A program made the translations under genes and the position numbers. A stretch of DNA of 64,000 nt from Dryas octopetala (taxonomy: Eukaryota > Streptophyta > Magnoliopsida > Rosales > Rosaceae), in the NCBI GenBank assembly GCA_963921425.1, contig OY992840.1, forward strand, positions 8,000,501-8,064,500, read 5' to 3'. Shown one piece after another: positions 24,293 through 35,122 of this stretch (the first letter of the stretch is position 1; every line of letters starts with the position of its first letter). Under the pieces are notes generated by a model, which searched no databases, was not told where the DNA came from, and saw only the letters and a program-made list of their open reading frames with translations.

Positions 24293-27172
24293 TTATTTCC
24301 AAGACTTCCAACGAGTTTGAAGTTCATGGCTAAAGACATTGGTGAGCAGGGGACAGTACTCCCCATCACGCATGCTGTCTATAGAATACACCTCCCACCC
24401 CCCTTCTCTCCAGTATGTTGAATAAACTTCCGGGATGTGCGAGACTTTCCAATTGTCTTTTCCATCAGGAAGAATCGTCTTCATCAAATCCACCGGCATA
24501 TCAGAAAACTCGACAACTTTCAACTTACTCAGATGCTCAATCCCGGATGGCACATTCTCTAGAAGCTTACACCTTTGGATGCTAAGCTTTTCAAGACAAG
24601 CCATTGCCCCCATCTCCACTTGTATGCACCTAAGTTCATCGAATTTGTCAAGGCTTAAAATCTTCAGCTTCCTAAACCCATCAGCCTTGAAACACAATTC
24701 CTCTCCAATGAATACTTGGCATAGCACAAGTTCAACAAGATTCGGAATGTGTCGTAGATGCACGAGTGGATCATCTTTGAGCCTACTCCATTTTAGAGAC
24801 AATCTGACTAAGCTTGGAAGAGAAGGAATCCAGTGCGGTAATGCCTCCAAACGTCCTCTCATGTACAGCCTCTGAAGCAACAAAGGAGGAGTAGATAGGT
24901 GTTGAAGATCAATGATCTCACCTTCTTCCATCGAAGCTATAGAAAGCGCATGAAGATTTGTCAGCTTTTCGATGGATGAGCATAGAACCTTCCCATCTTC
25001 TTTTCTCAATTTTAAAAGGCCTAACCTTCTCAGTTGATTTAGCTTCCCAAGCTCTCTTATTATGGTGCCACCATCTCGGTTTACCTCTACGAAACAGAGC
25101 TTTTGTAATGCCCGCAAAACTCCTATATTTGGCATCACCTTAAAACCATTCTTCGAATGAAAATGTTCGTAAGATACAAATTCATGTCGATATACCAGAA
25201 GGTGGCGTAGACGTTGGAGCTTCAGGATCTCCACTGGAAGTTCATTAACATAGGAATGCTTAAGATCTAGAGTTTCTAGATTCTGAAGCTTCCCAATAGA
25301 CCTTGGAACAGTTTTCACCTTGGTTTCCCTCAAGCTTAGGTATTTCAAATAATACAAGTCCACAACTTCAGCTGGGAATTTTTTTAAAGGCAAGTTTTGC
25401 AAGTCTAACACATTTAGCAGCCTAAAACCACTAGGGAATAATGTAGGGATGGATGGCTTTTCAGCAATCCCAAACATGAAGAGGGAACGTAATTGGGAAA
25501 CTGACCTGTTTGGCTGAACATTTTGTAGAGTGTTATGTATCGATAGGCGTCGAACTCTATCAGACCATTGCACACTTTGTTCTTTGACAATTGTGGTGAA
25601 GTTCTGATCTCTTGACTTGGAGATGATGATCTCCCGCAAAAGGTCATGGATGCGACATGTTTTGACCCTTCCATAAGGTGTAGTTGTTGCCACTTGCATT
25701 AGGCTTCTGTTCAAGAGTTCAAGGAGATAGTCATCTGCTACTTCTTCCAGTGTTTTTCCCTCTTTTGTTTCAATGAATCCCTCCGCTACCCATAACCGGA
25801 TTAGCCTCATACGCTCGATCAGATGACCCTCCGGAAAGATGCTGAGGTACAAGAAGCAGGATTTGAGGTAGTATGGCAAGTCATTGAAGCTGAGTGAAAG
25901 AACTTTTTTCAAATCCTTGAGCTTGTCATTGCCTTCAATCTCAGCTCCAAGGCTGCGACGAACCATATCCCACTCATCAATCCTACGTTGATCTTTCGTT
26001 GCCAAAACACCACTTATGGCAACAATTGCAAGGGGAAGTCCCTCACATTTTCTTAATATGTATTTACAAATTTCCTCCAAATGAGGAGGACATTTGTTCC
26101 GCTGAAACGCCTTTCTGCAGAAGAGATCCCAAGACTCTGCAGGAGATAAGGGCTTCAAGATATAGGCCTTACATGCGGATAGTACACCAGTGGTAGACGC
26201 TACATCTGCATTTCTTGTGGTGAGCATAATTCGGCTGCCACAACTATTGTTAGGCAGTGCATATTTAATAGCATCCCATTCATACAAGTGCCATACATCA
26301 TCCAAAACAATCAGATACCTGCGTTTCTGCAGCAATTCCTTAATTGTTGTTTTCAGCTGATTGTTGTTCATGTTGGAAACTACTTGTGGAACTCTTCTTC
26401 TTATTGCTTTGAAGAGTTGTTGAACCATGTCTTTGAGGAGGTCCTCAAATTTGAATGACTGATTCACAGTGATCCATGCTCGCACCTCGAAATGTTTCTT
26501 CACTTCTGGATCATCATACACTTGCTTCGCCAAGGTGGTCTTCCCCATTCCTCCCATTCCAGCCAACGAAACTACTTCGTGCCCAGAACTGCCATTAAAT
26601 AGCCACCCCACCAGCTGACTTTTAGGCTCATCAAGCCCCACAAGATCATATTTGTCTAAGAGAAGGGCATCTCCTCGACGGTCTTGCCATGTATTGTTTC
26701 CTGCAGAACTGTCTAGGCCGCCAGGTGGACCTTGTTCAGCTGCTTTTCTGAATTTGTGACCAAGTCTCTTATGAACTTCACATATCTTCTTGATTCTTGC
26801 GTTGATGGCTTGTAACTCGGAAGCAATCCGGTAACAAGCTTTGGCGTTCTTAATACAGCAACTCAACCTGCATAGAGAAGCATAGATTCCTTGTCCATGG
26901 CCATGGCCATGATGATCATGTTCGTGGAGAAGAGTGAATTCATCTAGAATATCTTCAGTCTCATGAGCAATATCTCTTAGTTGCTTGACCCACACTTTGA
27001 GTTCCTCGTCGGTGTCTTGGAATGCATCTGCAGTCCTCAAGAAGGCCCTCATCCTTTCCAATTCTGCTCTAAGATACATTGCTTCCTCTCGAACCCCTCC
27101 CAACAGGTACCCATCATTTTCGAAAATGTTTACAAGCTTCTCAAGCAGAAAAATAACTGCACTCTCTGCCAT
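24293..27172 (-). CDS. CC-NBS-LRR immune receptor, RPM1-like, 959 aa
   Basis: Intracellular NLR receptor of the coiled-coil class, which detects pathogen effectors and triggers cell death. It is a single exon, complete from MAESAVIFLLEK to stop. Residues 1-140 are an Rx-type coiled coil with an EDVID-type motif (ETEDILDEF, 71-79). NB-ARC motifs in order are P-loop GMGGMGKTT (205-213), RNBS-A FEVRAWITVNQSF (228-240), kinase 2 LIVLDDVW (287-294), RNBS-B SRIMLTTR (313-320), GLPLA (378-382), RNBS-D CFLYLSIFPE (439-448) and CRIHD (506-510) in place of MHD. Leucine-rich repeats run from about 545 to 900. A histidine/glycine tract (HEHDHHGHGHGQG, 83-95) follows the EDVID motif. No frame damage; length is near Arabidopsis RPM1. 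Effector specificity cannot be read. Confidence 0.95.
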   Translation of the reverse strand: MAESAVIFLLEKLVNIFENDGYLLGGVREEAMYLRAELERMRAFLRTADAFQDTDEELKVWVKQLRDIAHETEDILDEFTLLHEHDHHGHGHGQGIYASLCRLSCCIKNAKACYRIASELQAINARIKKICEVHKRLGHKFRKAAEQGPPGGLDSSAGNNTWQDRRGDALLLDKYDLVGLDEPKSQLVGWLFNGSSGHEVVSLAGMGGMGKTTLAKQVYDDPEVKKHFEVRAWITVNQSFKFEDLLKDMVQQLFKAIRRRVPQVVSNMNNNQLKTTIKELLQKRRYLIVLDDVWHLYEWDAIKYALPNNSCGSRIMLTTRNADVASTTGVLSACKAYILKPLSPAESWDLFCRKAFQRNKCPPHLEEICKYILRKCEGLPLAIVAISGVLATKDQRRIDEWDMVRRSLGAEIEGNDKLKDLKKVLSLSFNDLPYYLKSCFLYLSIFPEGHLIERMRLIRLWVAEGFIETKEGKTLEEVADDYLLELLNRSLMQVATTTPYGRVKTCRIHDLLREIIISKSRDQNFTTIVKEQSVQWSDRVRRLSIHNTLQNVQPNRSVSQLRSLFMFGIAEKPSIPTLFPSGFRLLNVLDLQNLPLKKFPAEVVDLYYLKYLSLRETKVKTVPRSIGKLQNLETLDLKHSYVNELPVEILKLQRLRHLLVYRHEFVSYEHFHSKNGFKVMPNIGVLRALQKLCFVEVNRDGGTIIRELGKLNQLRRLGLLKLRKEDGKVLCSSIEKLTNLHALSIASMEEGEIIDLQHLSTPPLLLQRLYMRGRLEALPHWIPSLPSLVRLSLKWSRLKDDPLVHLRHIPNLVELVLCQVFIGEELCFKADGFRKLKILSLDKFDELRCIQVEMGAMACLEKLSIQRCKLLENVPSGIEHLSKLKVVEFSDMPVDLMKTILPDGKDNWKVSHIPEVYSTYWREGGWEVYSIDSMRDGEYCPLLTNVFSHELQTRWKSWK

Positions 27173-27639
27173 TAGTATCGATCAATCGATTTTACTTTCT
27201 TGAAATTGGAGAGGGACATTGGTTGTATCCAATCCAAGTCATGACTCTGCTTCTGATGAACCATTCAATATTACTGCGGTTTTATACTACTGCTTCTGCA
27301 AATAAAATATACATAACACACTTTCCAGGAAACCCAGTTGAACTCTTAATTTTGTGCTCCATTGATCATGATTAGTATGAGTAAAGATAAGACAGACAGC
27401 ATATCTGTGAGCTGGCAAACTAGCTAGGAAATCTGAATGCATGACTTTCATTCTATATATATGTATAATTAATGTCTTACATCACAACCATTCTTCACAA
27501 GTAATTGGGAAGATTGACTGAGCAACAAATAAGCTTGTATAAATATATATATTCTAAATGTCATCTGAAAGTCTGTAAAAGGGGGCAATCTCAATAACTT
27601 TCTAAGACCTACCCAGCAACTTCCTATATATTCATAACA
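27173..27639. other. NLR 5' flank
   Basis: AT-rich upstream region of the minus-strand NLR gene. It should contain its promoter and leader; no element was assigned with confidence. Confidence 0.5.
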
Positions 27640-27653
27640 AATTTACTTTTTTC

Positions 27654-27760
27654 CTTCTTCTTTTTTGGTTACAAGGGAGGTCAAAGAGGGAGGGGGGATT
27701 TGAACCCAGCCTTAGGTGTAAGGGTAAATGCTCTCAACCACTAGAGCTACAAGCCCCCAC
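27654..27760 (-). mobile_element. tRNA-derived SINE
   Basis: On the minus strand it begins GGGGGCTTGTAGCTCTAGTG, with a box A-like TAGCTCTAGTGGTTGAGAGC and box B-like GGGTTCAAATCCC, and ends in a TTGTAACC-type segment plus a purine-rich tail (AAAAAAGAAGAAGG). A perfect 14-bp target duplication AATTTACTTTTTTC flanks it (27640-27653 and 27761-27774). The ends do not form a tRNA acceptor stem, so this is a SINE and not a tRNA gene. Confidence 0.85.
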
Positions 27761-28099
27761 AATTTACTTTTTTCTAAAAAAAAAAAAATCCAAATTATCT
27801 CTCTCTTCCAAATTAATGGACTGCAATTCTTAGCATATAATCCACTAGAAAGTTATACTGATGTATCCATCTCTGTACTGAACTCTTTATGATTTTATAA
27901 GAGTAGCAAAATACATCCCCTGCCACATTTGCTTAAAATTTTTTCAGAAGGATGTTTTTAGGTTGTTTTTTCAGAGTTTAGCTTTCCAAGTCTTTGATTC
28001 CCGGAACCCAATCTGTCTATGTATGCAGTGTAGCTTTCTCAATTCTAGCTACACCAATGATATTGAAATTTGTCACTTTTCTCTTTCCCTTTTTATTAT

Positions 28100-29020
28100 T
28101 TATTTTTTCTAAACTGGCTTGCATTTCTTACCACCAAAGCAAGTAACCTTCATATGAGTGTGCCAAGTTGGTGCTGTTGGAAAAGCATATGGAAACAACA
28201 GCTTACACCAGGGAACCTATAGAAAGATCAAAGAATCTAACTTGTCACAAAATTATATTGGATTGTTGTTATGGTATTGTCTTAATTTCCTTGAAAGTCT
28301 CTTGAAAATGAATGCACCGGTAAGCCTATAGTGACTGAAATGAATTTAAAAATCTAGTTGTGTATTCTTTGCTATAGTCAAACAGAACCTTAAGTCGATC
28401 ATCTTTTGAAAAAGTCAGCTTAAGCAGACAAATCTTAGCTATTCATATTTATACAGGCTCGTTCCGTTGAGATATACCTCAACTTAAATATAATGAGATA
28501 TGACTTGTGGGACCCACTCTGCATTGTAATTCGATAATCGAAGCCGTCTATTTTAAGTCTCTATAAGGATCATCTTTGCAAAAAATTAGGTAAATCAGAA
28601 ACCATTAAGACATCTAATTGTAATTTAATAAATAGACGAATATATGGATTCCATTAACACTTGAAATGTTGACCCTTTAATCAAATAATTAAATGATTTT
28701 TAATTTATCTAATTTTTTGCAAGGGTGATCTTTGTATATAGACTTAAAAAATAAACAACTTCGATCATATTACAATACGGAGTAAGTCTCACAAGTTATA
28801 CCTCATTATGTTTAAGTTGAGATATAACTCAATGGAAGAGGTCTATATATTTATATATCCTTATATTGTACGATGGAACAAAAAAGACAAGTGTTATGTA
28901 GCTTTGATAGATTTTGATAAACAAATATATTGGAAGTAATTTATGATTATACTGATTTCTTGCAACAAAGATGGATCCTAATTCTCTAATTACTGGTCAC
29001 AATTAAGATTAGGCAATTAA
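28100..29020. repeat. Tandem duplication, copy 1 (interrupted)
   Basis: Matches 30010-30410. Shared words: CACCAGGGAACCT, AATTTCCTTGAAAGTC, GTAAGCCTATAGTGA, GAATTTAAAAATCTAG, CCTTATATTGTAC, GGAAGTAATTTATGATTATA and CTGATTTCTTGCAACAAAGA in the same order. Copy 1 is interrupted by the MITE at 28454-28846. No coding function seen. Confidence 0.8.
28454..28846. mobile_element. Foldback MITE, family F copy 2
   Basis: A 393-bp palindromic element of the same family as 13688-14089 (shared GAGATATACCTCAACTTA and TTGCAAAAAATTAG). It is flanked by a 9-bp duplication ATATTTATA (28445-28453, 28847-28855). The paralogous segment at 30261-30300 carries the single, empty target ATATTTATA at 30270-30278, which fixes the boundaries. 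A 9-bp duplication points to a MULE-type element. Confidence 0.88.
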
Positions 29021-29440
29021 TACAAAAAGTATATATTCGAAAGCATAGAATAAGTAAATCTCCACATCATCCCCAACGTTATAACTAAATTTTGTTAAGT
29101 TATTGACATCTTAAGATGTCCAACAGAATCAATGAGATCAGATTGCAGACATTTTTACCAAGTCTCTGCCTAATTAAGCATTAATTATGTGACTCAATAT
29201 TAATTGATTGTTATATACGTTTGCATCCAATTAATTAATGCACTCCGTTTTCAACCAAAATAATTGATTACCTTTTCCAAAATAATAATTGGGATTGTAA
29301 CTGTTAATTTTAACCATTTTAGCATAAAACCTTAAGAATTAAAAACATGTCATTATGTTGGCCAAAAACAAAAAAAATAATAATTTCATTATGGAGTGCT
29401 AAGAAAAAGGAACAAAATCAAGTCAAATATATATATTTCC
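29021..29440. other. Intergenic; part resembles SPH promoter flank
   Basis: Mostly AT-rich and geneless. From about 29330, TAAGAATTAAAAACATG and AAAAAGGAACAAAATCAA match the upstream flank of the intact SPH gene (48838-48890). Confidence 0.55.
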
Positions 29441-29454
29441 TGTCACATATTTTT

Positions 29455-29641
29455 TCTGCCACTTTGAATGGGTGAAGTCTACAGGCCAAAGGGTGTCTAG
29501 CAGCTTTGTCATATACAAGGCCACCAGGGATGAAGAATGGTGCACTGAGAGATGTGAGTGGTTGATTGAAGAAACAAGCCTCTATTCCCATAACAGACAG
29601 ACTGATATCTGGGAAAATTAATCTCTACAATTGGCCTTAGG
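29455..29641 (+). pseudogene. SPH gene fragment, 3' half
   Basis: Matches the last third of the intact SPH gene (about 49430-49609) and its 3' flank: CAGGCCAAAGGGTGTCTAGC, ATATACAAGGCCACCAGGGA, GATGTGAGTGGTTGATTGAA, CTCTATTCCCATAACAGACA, CTCTACAATTGGCCTTAG. The start, signal peptide and central part are missing, and there is an insertion near the end (GAAAATTAATCTC versus GAAAATCTC) that creates a stop. It is a truncated, non-functional copy. Confidence 0.88.
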
Positions 29642-30009
29642 AAAGAATTAATAATTTGGTTCTGTCATTTCATTCAAGGAAGATCAGCAATATCCATGTG
29701 TGAATACTTCATAAAATAAAGGTCTTCTATGCTTTGATAAGTTAGGATTCATGTGGTCAAGAGGGTTTCTTGTAGTTGTTTATCTTGATGTCTTGGTCAT
29801 CATCTTCTGATAATTATATTATCTCTTAAAAGAGACCTATTTTATTTGTTATAAAGTGCATGACGTTTGTTAGTGGAAATTGTTCGAAGTGCCCACGTCT
29901 TTGGGCCAACTACGTTTTAATAATATTGTCCACAACTTAAATACTCTTAACCACATAGGTCCAACATGGGGTTCTAACTCTACCTCAAATTTAATTCTTA
30001 CGACAAAAT

Positions 30010-30410
30010 TAAGAAAGTAACAGTCATACGAGTGTGACAAGTTGGTGTTGCTGCTAAAGTAAACTACTGGATAGTTTCACTTAAAGCAGATGGAAACCAC
30101 TGCTTGCACCAGGGAACCTTTACAAAGGTCAAAGCATCTGACTTGTTTTAATTTCCTTGAAAGTCCCACGAAAATGTATGCACCCGTAAGCCTATAGTGA
30201 CCGAAATGAATTTAAAAATCTAGCAGATAAAAAAGTCAGCTTAATTAAGCAGATAAATCTTAGCCATTTATATTTATAATATCCTTATATTGTACTATGG
30301 AACTAAACAAGAAAAAGTGTTATATGCAGCTTGGAAGATTATGATACACATTATTTGGAAGTAATTTATGATTATACACACTGATTTCTTGCAACAAAGA
30401 AGAATCCTTC
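30010..30410. repeat. Tandem duplication, copy 2 (uninterrupted)
   Basis: Second copy of the segment at 28100-29020, without the MITE. The SPH 3' fragment at 29455-29641 lies between the two copies, so the duplicated unit probably once included SPH sequence. Confidence 0.78.
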
Positions 30411-30565
30411 TATTTTTTTTTTAATTACAAAAAGCATATATTGAAAAACATAGAATAAGTAATTATATTTTAGGCAACATAATTAGATTGAGAGAGAGAG
30501 ATAATCTGAAGAATAACGATAGTAGCAGACGTATTTGTTCAAATGAGCTTAATCTTTTAATTTAG

Positions 30566-30647
30566 TGATAGAATTAGAGCATTCAACCAAAAATCAATTG
30601 GCAATGGGTGGAAAGGCTCAATACCTTATAAGTACATATGTTAAACT
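30566..30647 (-). repeat. TRIM 3' LTR, part 1
   Basis: First 82 bp on the + strand of the LTR that Copia-2 interrupted; the remaining 43 bp are at 37674-37716. Confidence 0.88.
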
Positions 30648-30835
30648 TGTTGTAAAATATGTAGAGATTAGGGTTTGTGGAAAAGAGGAGGCAGAGAGAA
30701 TATGATCAGTCTTCCTCTTATTCATCTTATAAATATCCTTATATAGAGGTAGGGTTTACTAGGTTTAGAATATTTACTAGTATGCCCCTATAACTAATTA
30801 CAGGAATAGCCACATATAACAATATATTTACAACA
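30648..30835 (-). repeat. Copia-2 3' LTR
   Basis: 188 bp, one difference from the 5' LTR (CTATAACTAATT here, CTACAACTAATT there). Confidence 0.95.
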
Positions 30836-30891
30836 CTCCCCCTTGGATATTCCATGTCATTAGTGTTGTCTCTGCTATGCGCTTCTAAGTT

Positions 30892-31285
30892 GCCTCGTTA
30901 AAACCTTGCCAAGTAATAAAAACCCTGTGGAAACAAAAACAACCTTGGTCGAAGGAAAAAGAGTGCAATGCGCGTGAGTGTGGAGTAGTCGCATCAGAAC
31001 CTCGAAAGTAGGTGAAGTCATATCTTCTGCATCATAGGCAAATAGTATGTCTATGGGAGCGGGGTGCATTAGAGTTGCTACACCAAAACCTTGCCCGGTA
31101 AACCTAATGGGAAAAACCCGTGGTCGAAGGGAAAAGATGAGCAAATGCATATATATCAGATCAACACATCTTCAGGATGTAGTATGAGTAGGGTGACCAT
31201 GCCAAGATGTGCCTCATTAAAACCTTGCCAGGTAACAAAACCCAATGGGACAAAATAACCCTGGACGAAGGACAAAAGAGTACAC
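30892..31285 (-). repeat. Triplicated motif in Copia-2 3' region
   Basis: Three diverged copies (30892-30970, 31080-31148, 31211-31285) of a segment reading AAAACCTTGCCAGGTAA, then an AACCCNNTGGGA-like part, then a CGAAGGAAAAAGAGTGCA-like part on the + strand. It lies between the pol stop and the LTR. Confidence 0.75.
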
Positions 31286-31342
31286 GATGGTCAAGTGAGT
31301 ATGCTTCGGGATACTCCCCCTGATGTCGACTCCCCCTGAAGA

Positions 31343-32896
31343 TTACATACTAGGTAAATCAGCCAATCTACGCAAACCAATACCTCGAACATGCATCAAG
31401 AACATGGACTTTGGTAGTGACTTGGTAAAAAGGTCTGCATGGTTGTCTTGAGATCGGATCTGCTTGACTTCAATCATCTGATGCTCTTGTTGCTGTTGAT
31501 TGAAGAAGAACTTCGGTGAAATATGCTTGGTGTTGTCTCCTTTGATGAAACCCGTCTTCATCTGCTCGATGCAAGCGGCATTATCCTCATAGATAATCGT
31601 TGGTTCATCAGTGGTGGAATTCAGCTCACACGTACTTCGAACATGTTTGGAAACTGCTCTCAGCCATATACATTCACGAACTGCTTCGTGAAGGGCTATA
31701 ATCTCAGCATGATTCGAAGAGGTAGCAACAAGGGTCTGTTTCGTTGACCTCCAAGATATTGCTGTATTCCCAATGGTAAAGACGTAACCAGTTTGAGAAC
31801 GCGCCTTGTGCGGGTCTGATAGATACCCTGCGTCAGCATATCCAACAAGGCGGGCATCGTTCCGAGGATCGAGGGGGTTCGATCCATTCCTTGATGCATA
31901 GGGATAGAATAAGCCCATATCCGTCGTACCTCTAAGGTAGCGGAAAATGTCTTTTATGCCATTCCAGTGGCGGCGTGTTGGCGCAGAGCTATATCTAGCT
32001 AACAAGTTCACAGCGAATGAGATGTCCGGTCTAGTACATTGAGCCAAGTACAATAATGCGCCTATTGCACTTAGATATGGGACTTCTGGTGCCAATATCT
32101 CTTCGTTATCGTCTGCGGGACGAAACGGATCCTTCTTAGGATCTAGACTACGGACGATCATGGGTGTGCTAGAAGGCTTCGCTTTATCCTCATTAAAGCG
32201 CCTTAACATCTTCTGGATGTAATTCGATTGATGGACTAGAATTCCATCTGCACGGTGCTCGAGCTCCAGGCCGAGACAGAAATTCGTTCTCCCAAGATCT
32301 TTCATCTCGAATTCCAACTTCAGGTGTTTAGCAGTTTCCTTGATCTCTTCAGGAGTACCAATTAGATTCATGTCATCGACATAAACAGCTACAATAGCAA
32401 AACCAGAACTTGTTTTCTTAATAAACACGCAAGGGCATAGATCATTATTCACATATCCCATCCCGATCAAATACTCACTTAGACGGTTATACCACCTCCG
32501 TCCGGATTGTTTCAATCCATAAAGTGAACGCCTCAAACTAATGGAGAGCGTGTTCCGTGGTCTGGAACTATTTGCATCGGGTGTCTGAAGTCCTTCGGGA
32601 ACTTTCATATATATCTCTGTATCAAGATCCGCATAGAGATAAGCAGTGACCACATCCATAAGCTGCATACTCAGTTTTTCGGAAACTACCAAACTGATAA
32701 GGTAGTGGAACGTTATAACGTCCATTACGGGGGAATACTCTTCCTCATAATCAATCCCAGGGCGTTGAGAAAATCCTTGCGCCACTAGACGAGCCTTGTA
32801 TCTCACAATCTCGTTTTTCTCATTACGCTTCCTTACAAATACCCATTTAAATTCTACAGGTTTAACATGGGGAAGGTGTAGGAACGACAGGCCCAA
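31343..32896 (-). pseudogene. Copia-2 reverse transcriptase/RNase H segment
   Basis: 517 codons open. Motifs are EFKWVFVRKRNE, YKARLVAQGFSQRPG, YGLKQSGRRWY, YVDDMNLIG (RT active site), CTRPDISFAVN, then RNase H YADAGYLSDPH and ATSSNHAEIIAL. The polymerase and RNase H region is whole, but the upstream frames are broken, so it is not part of a full polyprotein. Confidence 0.92.
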
Positions 32897-33293
32897 ATAC
32901 CTTTCTCTTTGTCAAAGAATCTAATTCGACCTGGATTGCTTCTTTCCATTTTGGCCAGTCGTCTCGACGTTGACATTCATCAACAGAGTGAGGTTCGATG
33001 TCATCGCTAGTTATGATTTCGGTAGCTACCGCGAATACAAATATATCATCGATGATAATCTTGTTTCGATTCTAGAGCTCACTTAAGCATGCATAATTTA
33101 TAGAGATCTCTATGTTCTCGGGAGTGGGTTCAAACGTTGGAGCGTCCCCCAACGCCGTCTCTTCTGGGACGGACCCATAATCCGGAACTATTTCGTGAGA
33201 TGGATCGATTGAGATCGCGATGTCAAGGGGACTCGTTTGTGCCAAATTTATCCTCTTCCAGGGATAAGAGTCCATCGAACCTAGTGGTCAACC

Positions 33294-34703
33294 TCACTTC
33301 TGGGCAGGGACATATGACTGGTTAGCCACTATTGTTGTACCTCGTCCATCTGGGACGACACGTCCTCCTGGGACGACACGTCCTTCGGGGACGGATATCC
33401 TTGCAAGCACATTTGCAGCAGGTATATGTGATCTCGTCACTTTAGCTAGATCAGAGAATGCGTCTGGCATATTATGAGTTATACTCTGTACATCTAGAAT
33501 TCTTCGCACTTCACTATCACATTGTGCGGTTCGGGGATCGAGATGAGACATAGTGGGGACATTCCACGTCAATTCACGTCGTTCTTCAGGAACGGTGACG
33601 TTCTTATCTCCCCCTAACGGCGGGAAGACTGTCTCATCAAAGTGACAATCCGCAAATCTAGCGGTAAAGAGATCGCCTGTCAAGGGCTCTAAAAAGCGTA
33701 TAGTGGATGGGGATTCATAATTGACATATATGCCCATCGTTCGTTGAGGACCCATTTTGGTACGTTGTAGCGGCGCAACTGGCAAGTAAACTGCATACCC
33801 AAATACGCGTAAGTACGAAACGTCAGGTTCGTACCCAGTCACCAGCTGTAACGCGGAGTAAGGTTAGGTAGCAGTGGACCTCAACCGGACCAACATGGCT
33901 GCATGCAAGATTGCATAGCCCCACGCAGAAATTGGAAGCTTGGTGCGCATAACCAAGGTTTGTGCGATCATTTGTAATCTTTTAATGAACGCTTCTGCGA
34001 GACCATTCTGGGTGTGAACATGGGGAACTCGATGTTCAACAGCAATCCCAAGGGACATGCAATAATCATCGAAAGTTTTCGATGTAAACTCTCTGGCATT
34101 ATCAAATCTTCTGGACTTTATAGGATAATCCGTGTGGTGAGCCTTCTGGGCGAGAAGTTTAGCAAAAGCAGCGTTTCTTGTGGACAATAGTGTAACATGT
34201 GATCACTTTGTCGATGCATCAACCAAAACCATAAAATATTTAAATGGTCCGCATGGTGGTTGGATAAGTCCACAAATATTCCCTTGTATCATTTGCAAGA
34301 AAAGGATGGAGTCTTTACTAGTCTTTACATATGATGGTCTAGTATTCAACTTTCTGAGTGAGCAAGTTTGGCATAGTGTGTCACTAAACACAAGATCCTT
34401 ATTAGTAAGGGGGTGCCCGTGTGATGAATTGAGGATACGGCGCATCATACTTTGACCTGGGTATCCCAACCGGTCATGCCATAGAAAGAAACTGCTCGAA
34501 TTGGTTAACTTCTGGTTAACTATGTGATTGGCCTCAATCGATCTAATGGTGGTCATATAAAGACCGCTCGATAGGCATTTCAATTTCTCCAATGTACGCT
34601 TCTGGCCATACAAATTGGAGGTTATGCAAAAATATTCCACTCCATTTTCCTCAGTGGTTTCAACGTGATAACCGTTGGCTCGAATATCCTTATAATTCAA
34701 CAA
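33294..34703 (-). pseudogene. Copia-2 integrase segment, frame-broken
   Basis: Pieces in separate frames: 34703-34203 with the integrase zinc region (FLWHDRLGYPG, CQTCSLRK) and FMVLVDASTK; 34187-33864 with the catalytic part (SRRFDNAREFTSKTF, HTQNGLAEAF); 33842-33294 with the region after the core (VFGYAVYLPVAP). The breaks are at about 34190 and 33850. A further stretch to about 32900 joins to RT. Confidence 0.85.
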
Positions 34704-34839
34704 CGTTCTTCTGGAACTTGGAGAATATAAGGCCTCATTAATGGTAATTCAGTACCATTGGACAACATAAAAATGGGCTTTGCCATGGCCCTCTATCAGG
34801 TTGGATTGGCCTGATATGGTTGTCACAGAGGTATGAGTA

Positions 34840-34935
34840 AGCAATAAGTTTGAAAAATACTTCCGATCTTGAAGTATGGTGTGCGTAGTAGCACTGTCTG
34901 CCAGACAACAAACTTCCCCACTAAACATGCTTATT
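34840..34935 (-). pseudogene. Copia-2 protease remnant
   Basis: The minus strand reads CLADSATTHTILQDRKYFSN, the Copia protease active-site region with DSATTH in place of the usual DSG-type triad start. The frame is open only over a short distance. Confidence 0.7.
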
Positions 34936-35122
34936 CATAAATTTAATTCAATAGATCACATGTATGAAAATAACTTAATTGAATTAAATAATATTCGAGC
35001 ATAACCAAATTTCCAAAACAAATAATCTAAATCATAAATCACCAAAATAATCTGAATAAGAAAAACATTATTCAGAAAATAAATACGGCACAAGCGCCGA
35101 TCATATCCATGTCATCGAGTTT

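Noticed and set aside
27686-27755. Possible second tRNA gene on the minus strand
   Set aside because: Box A and box B are present but the ends do not form an acceptor stem, and a 14-bp target duplication shows it is a SINE.
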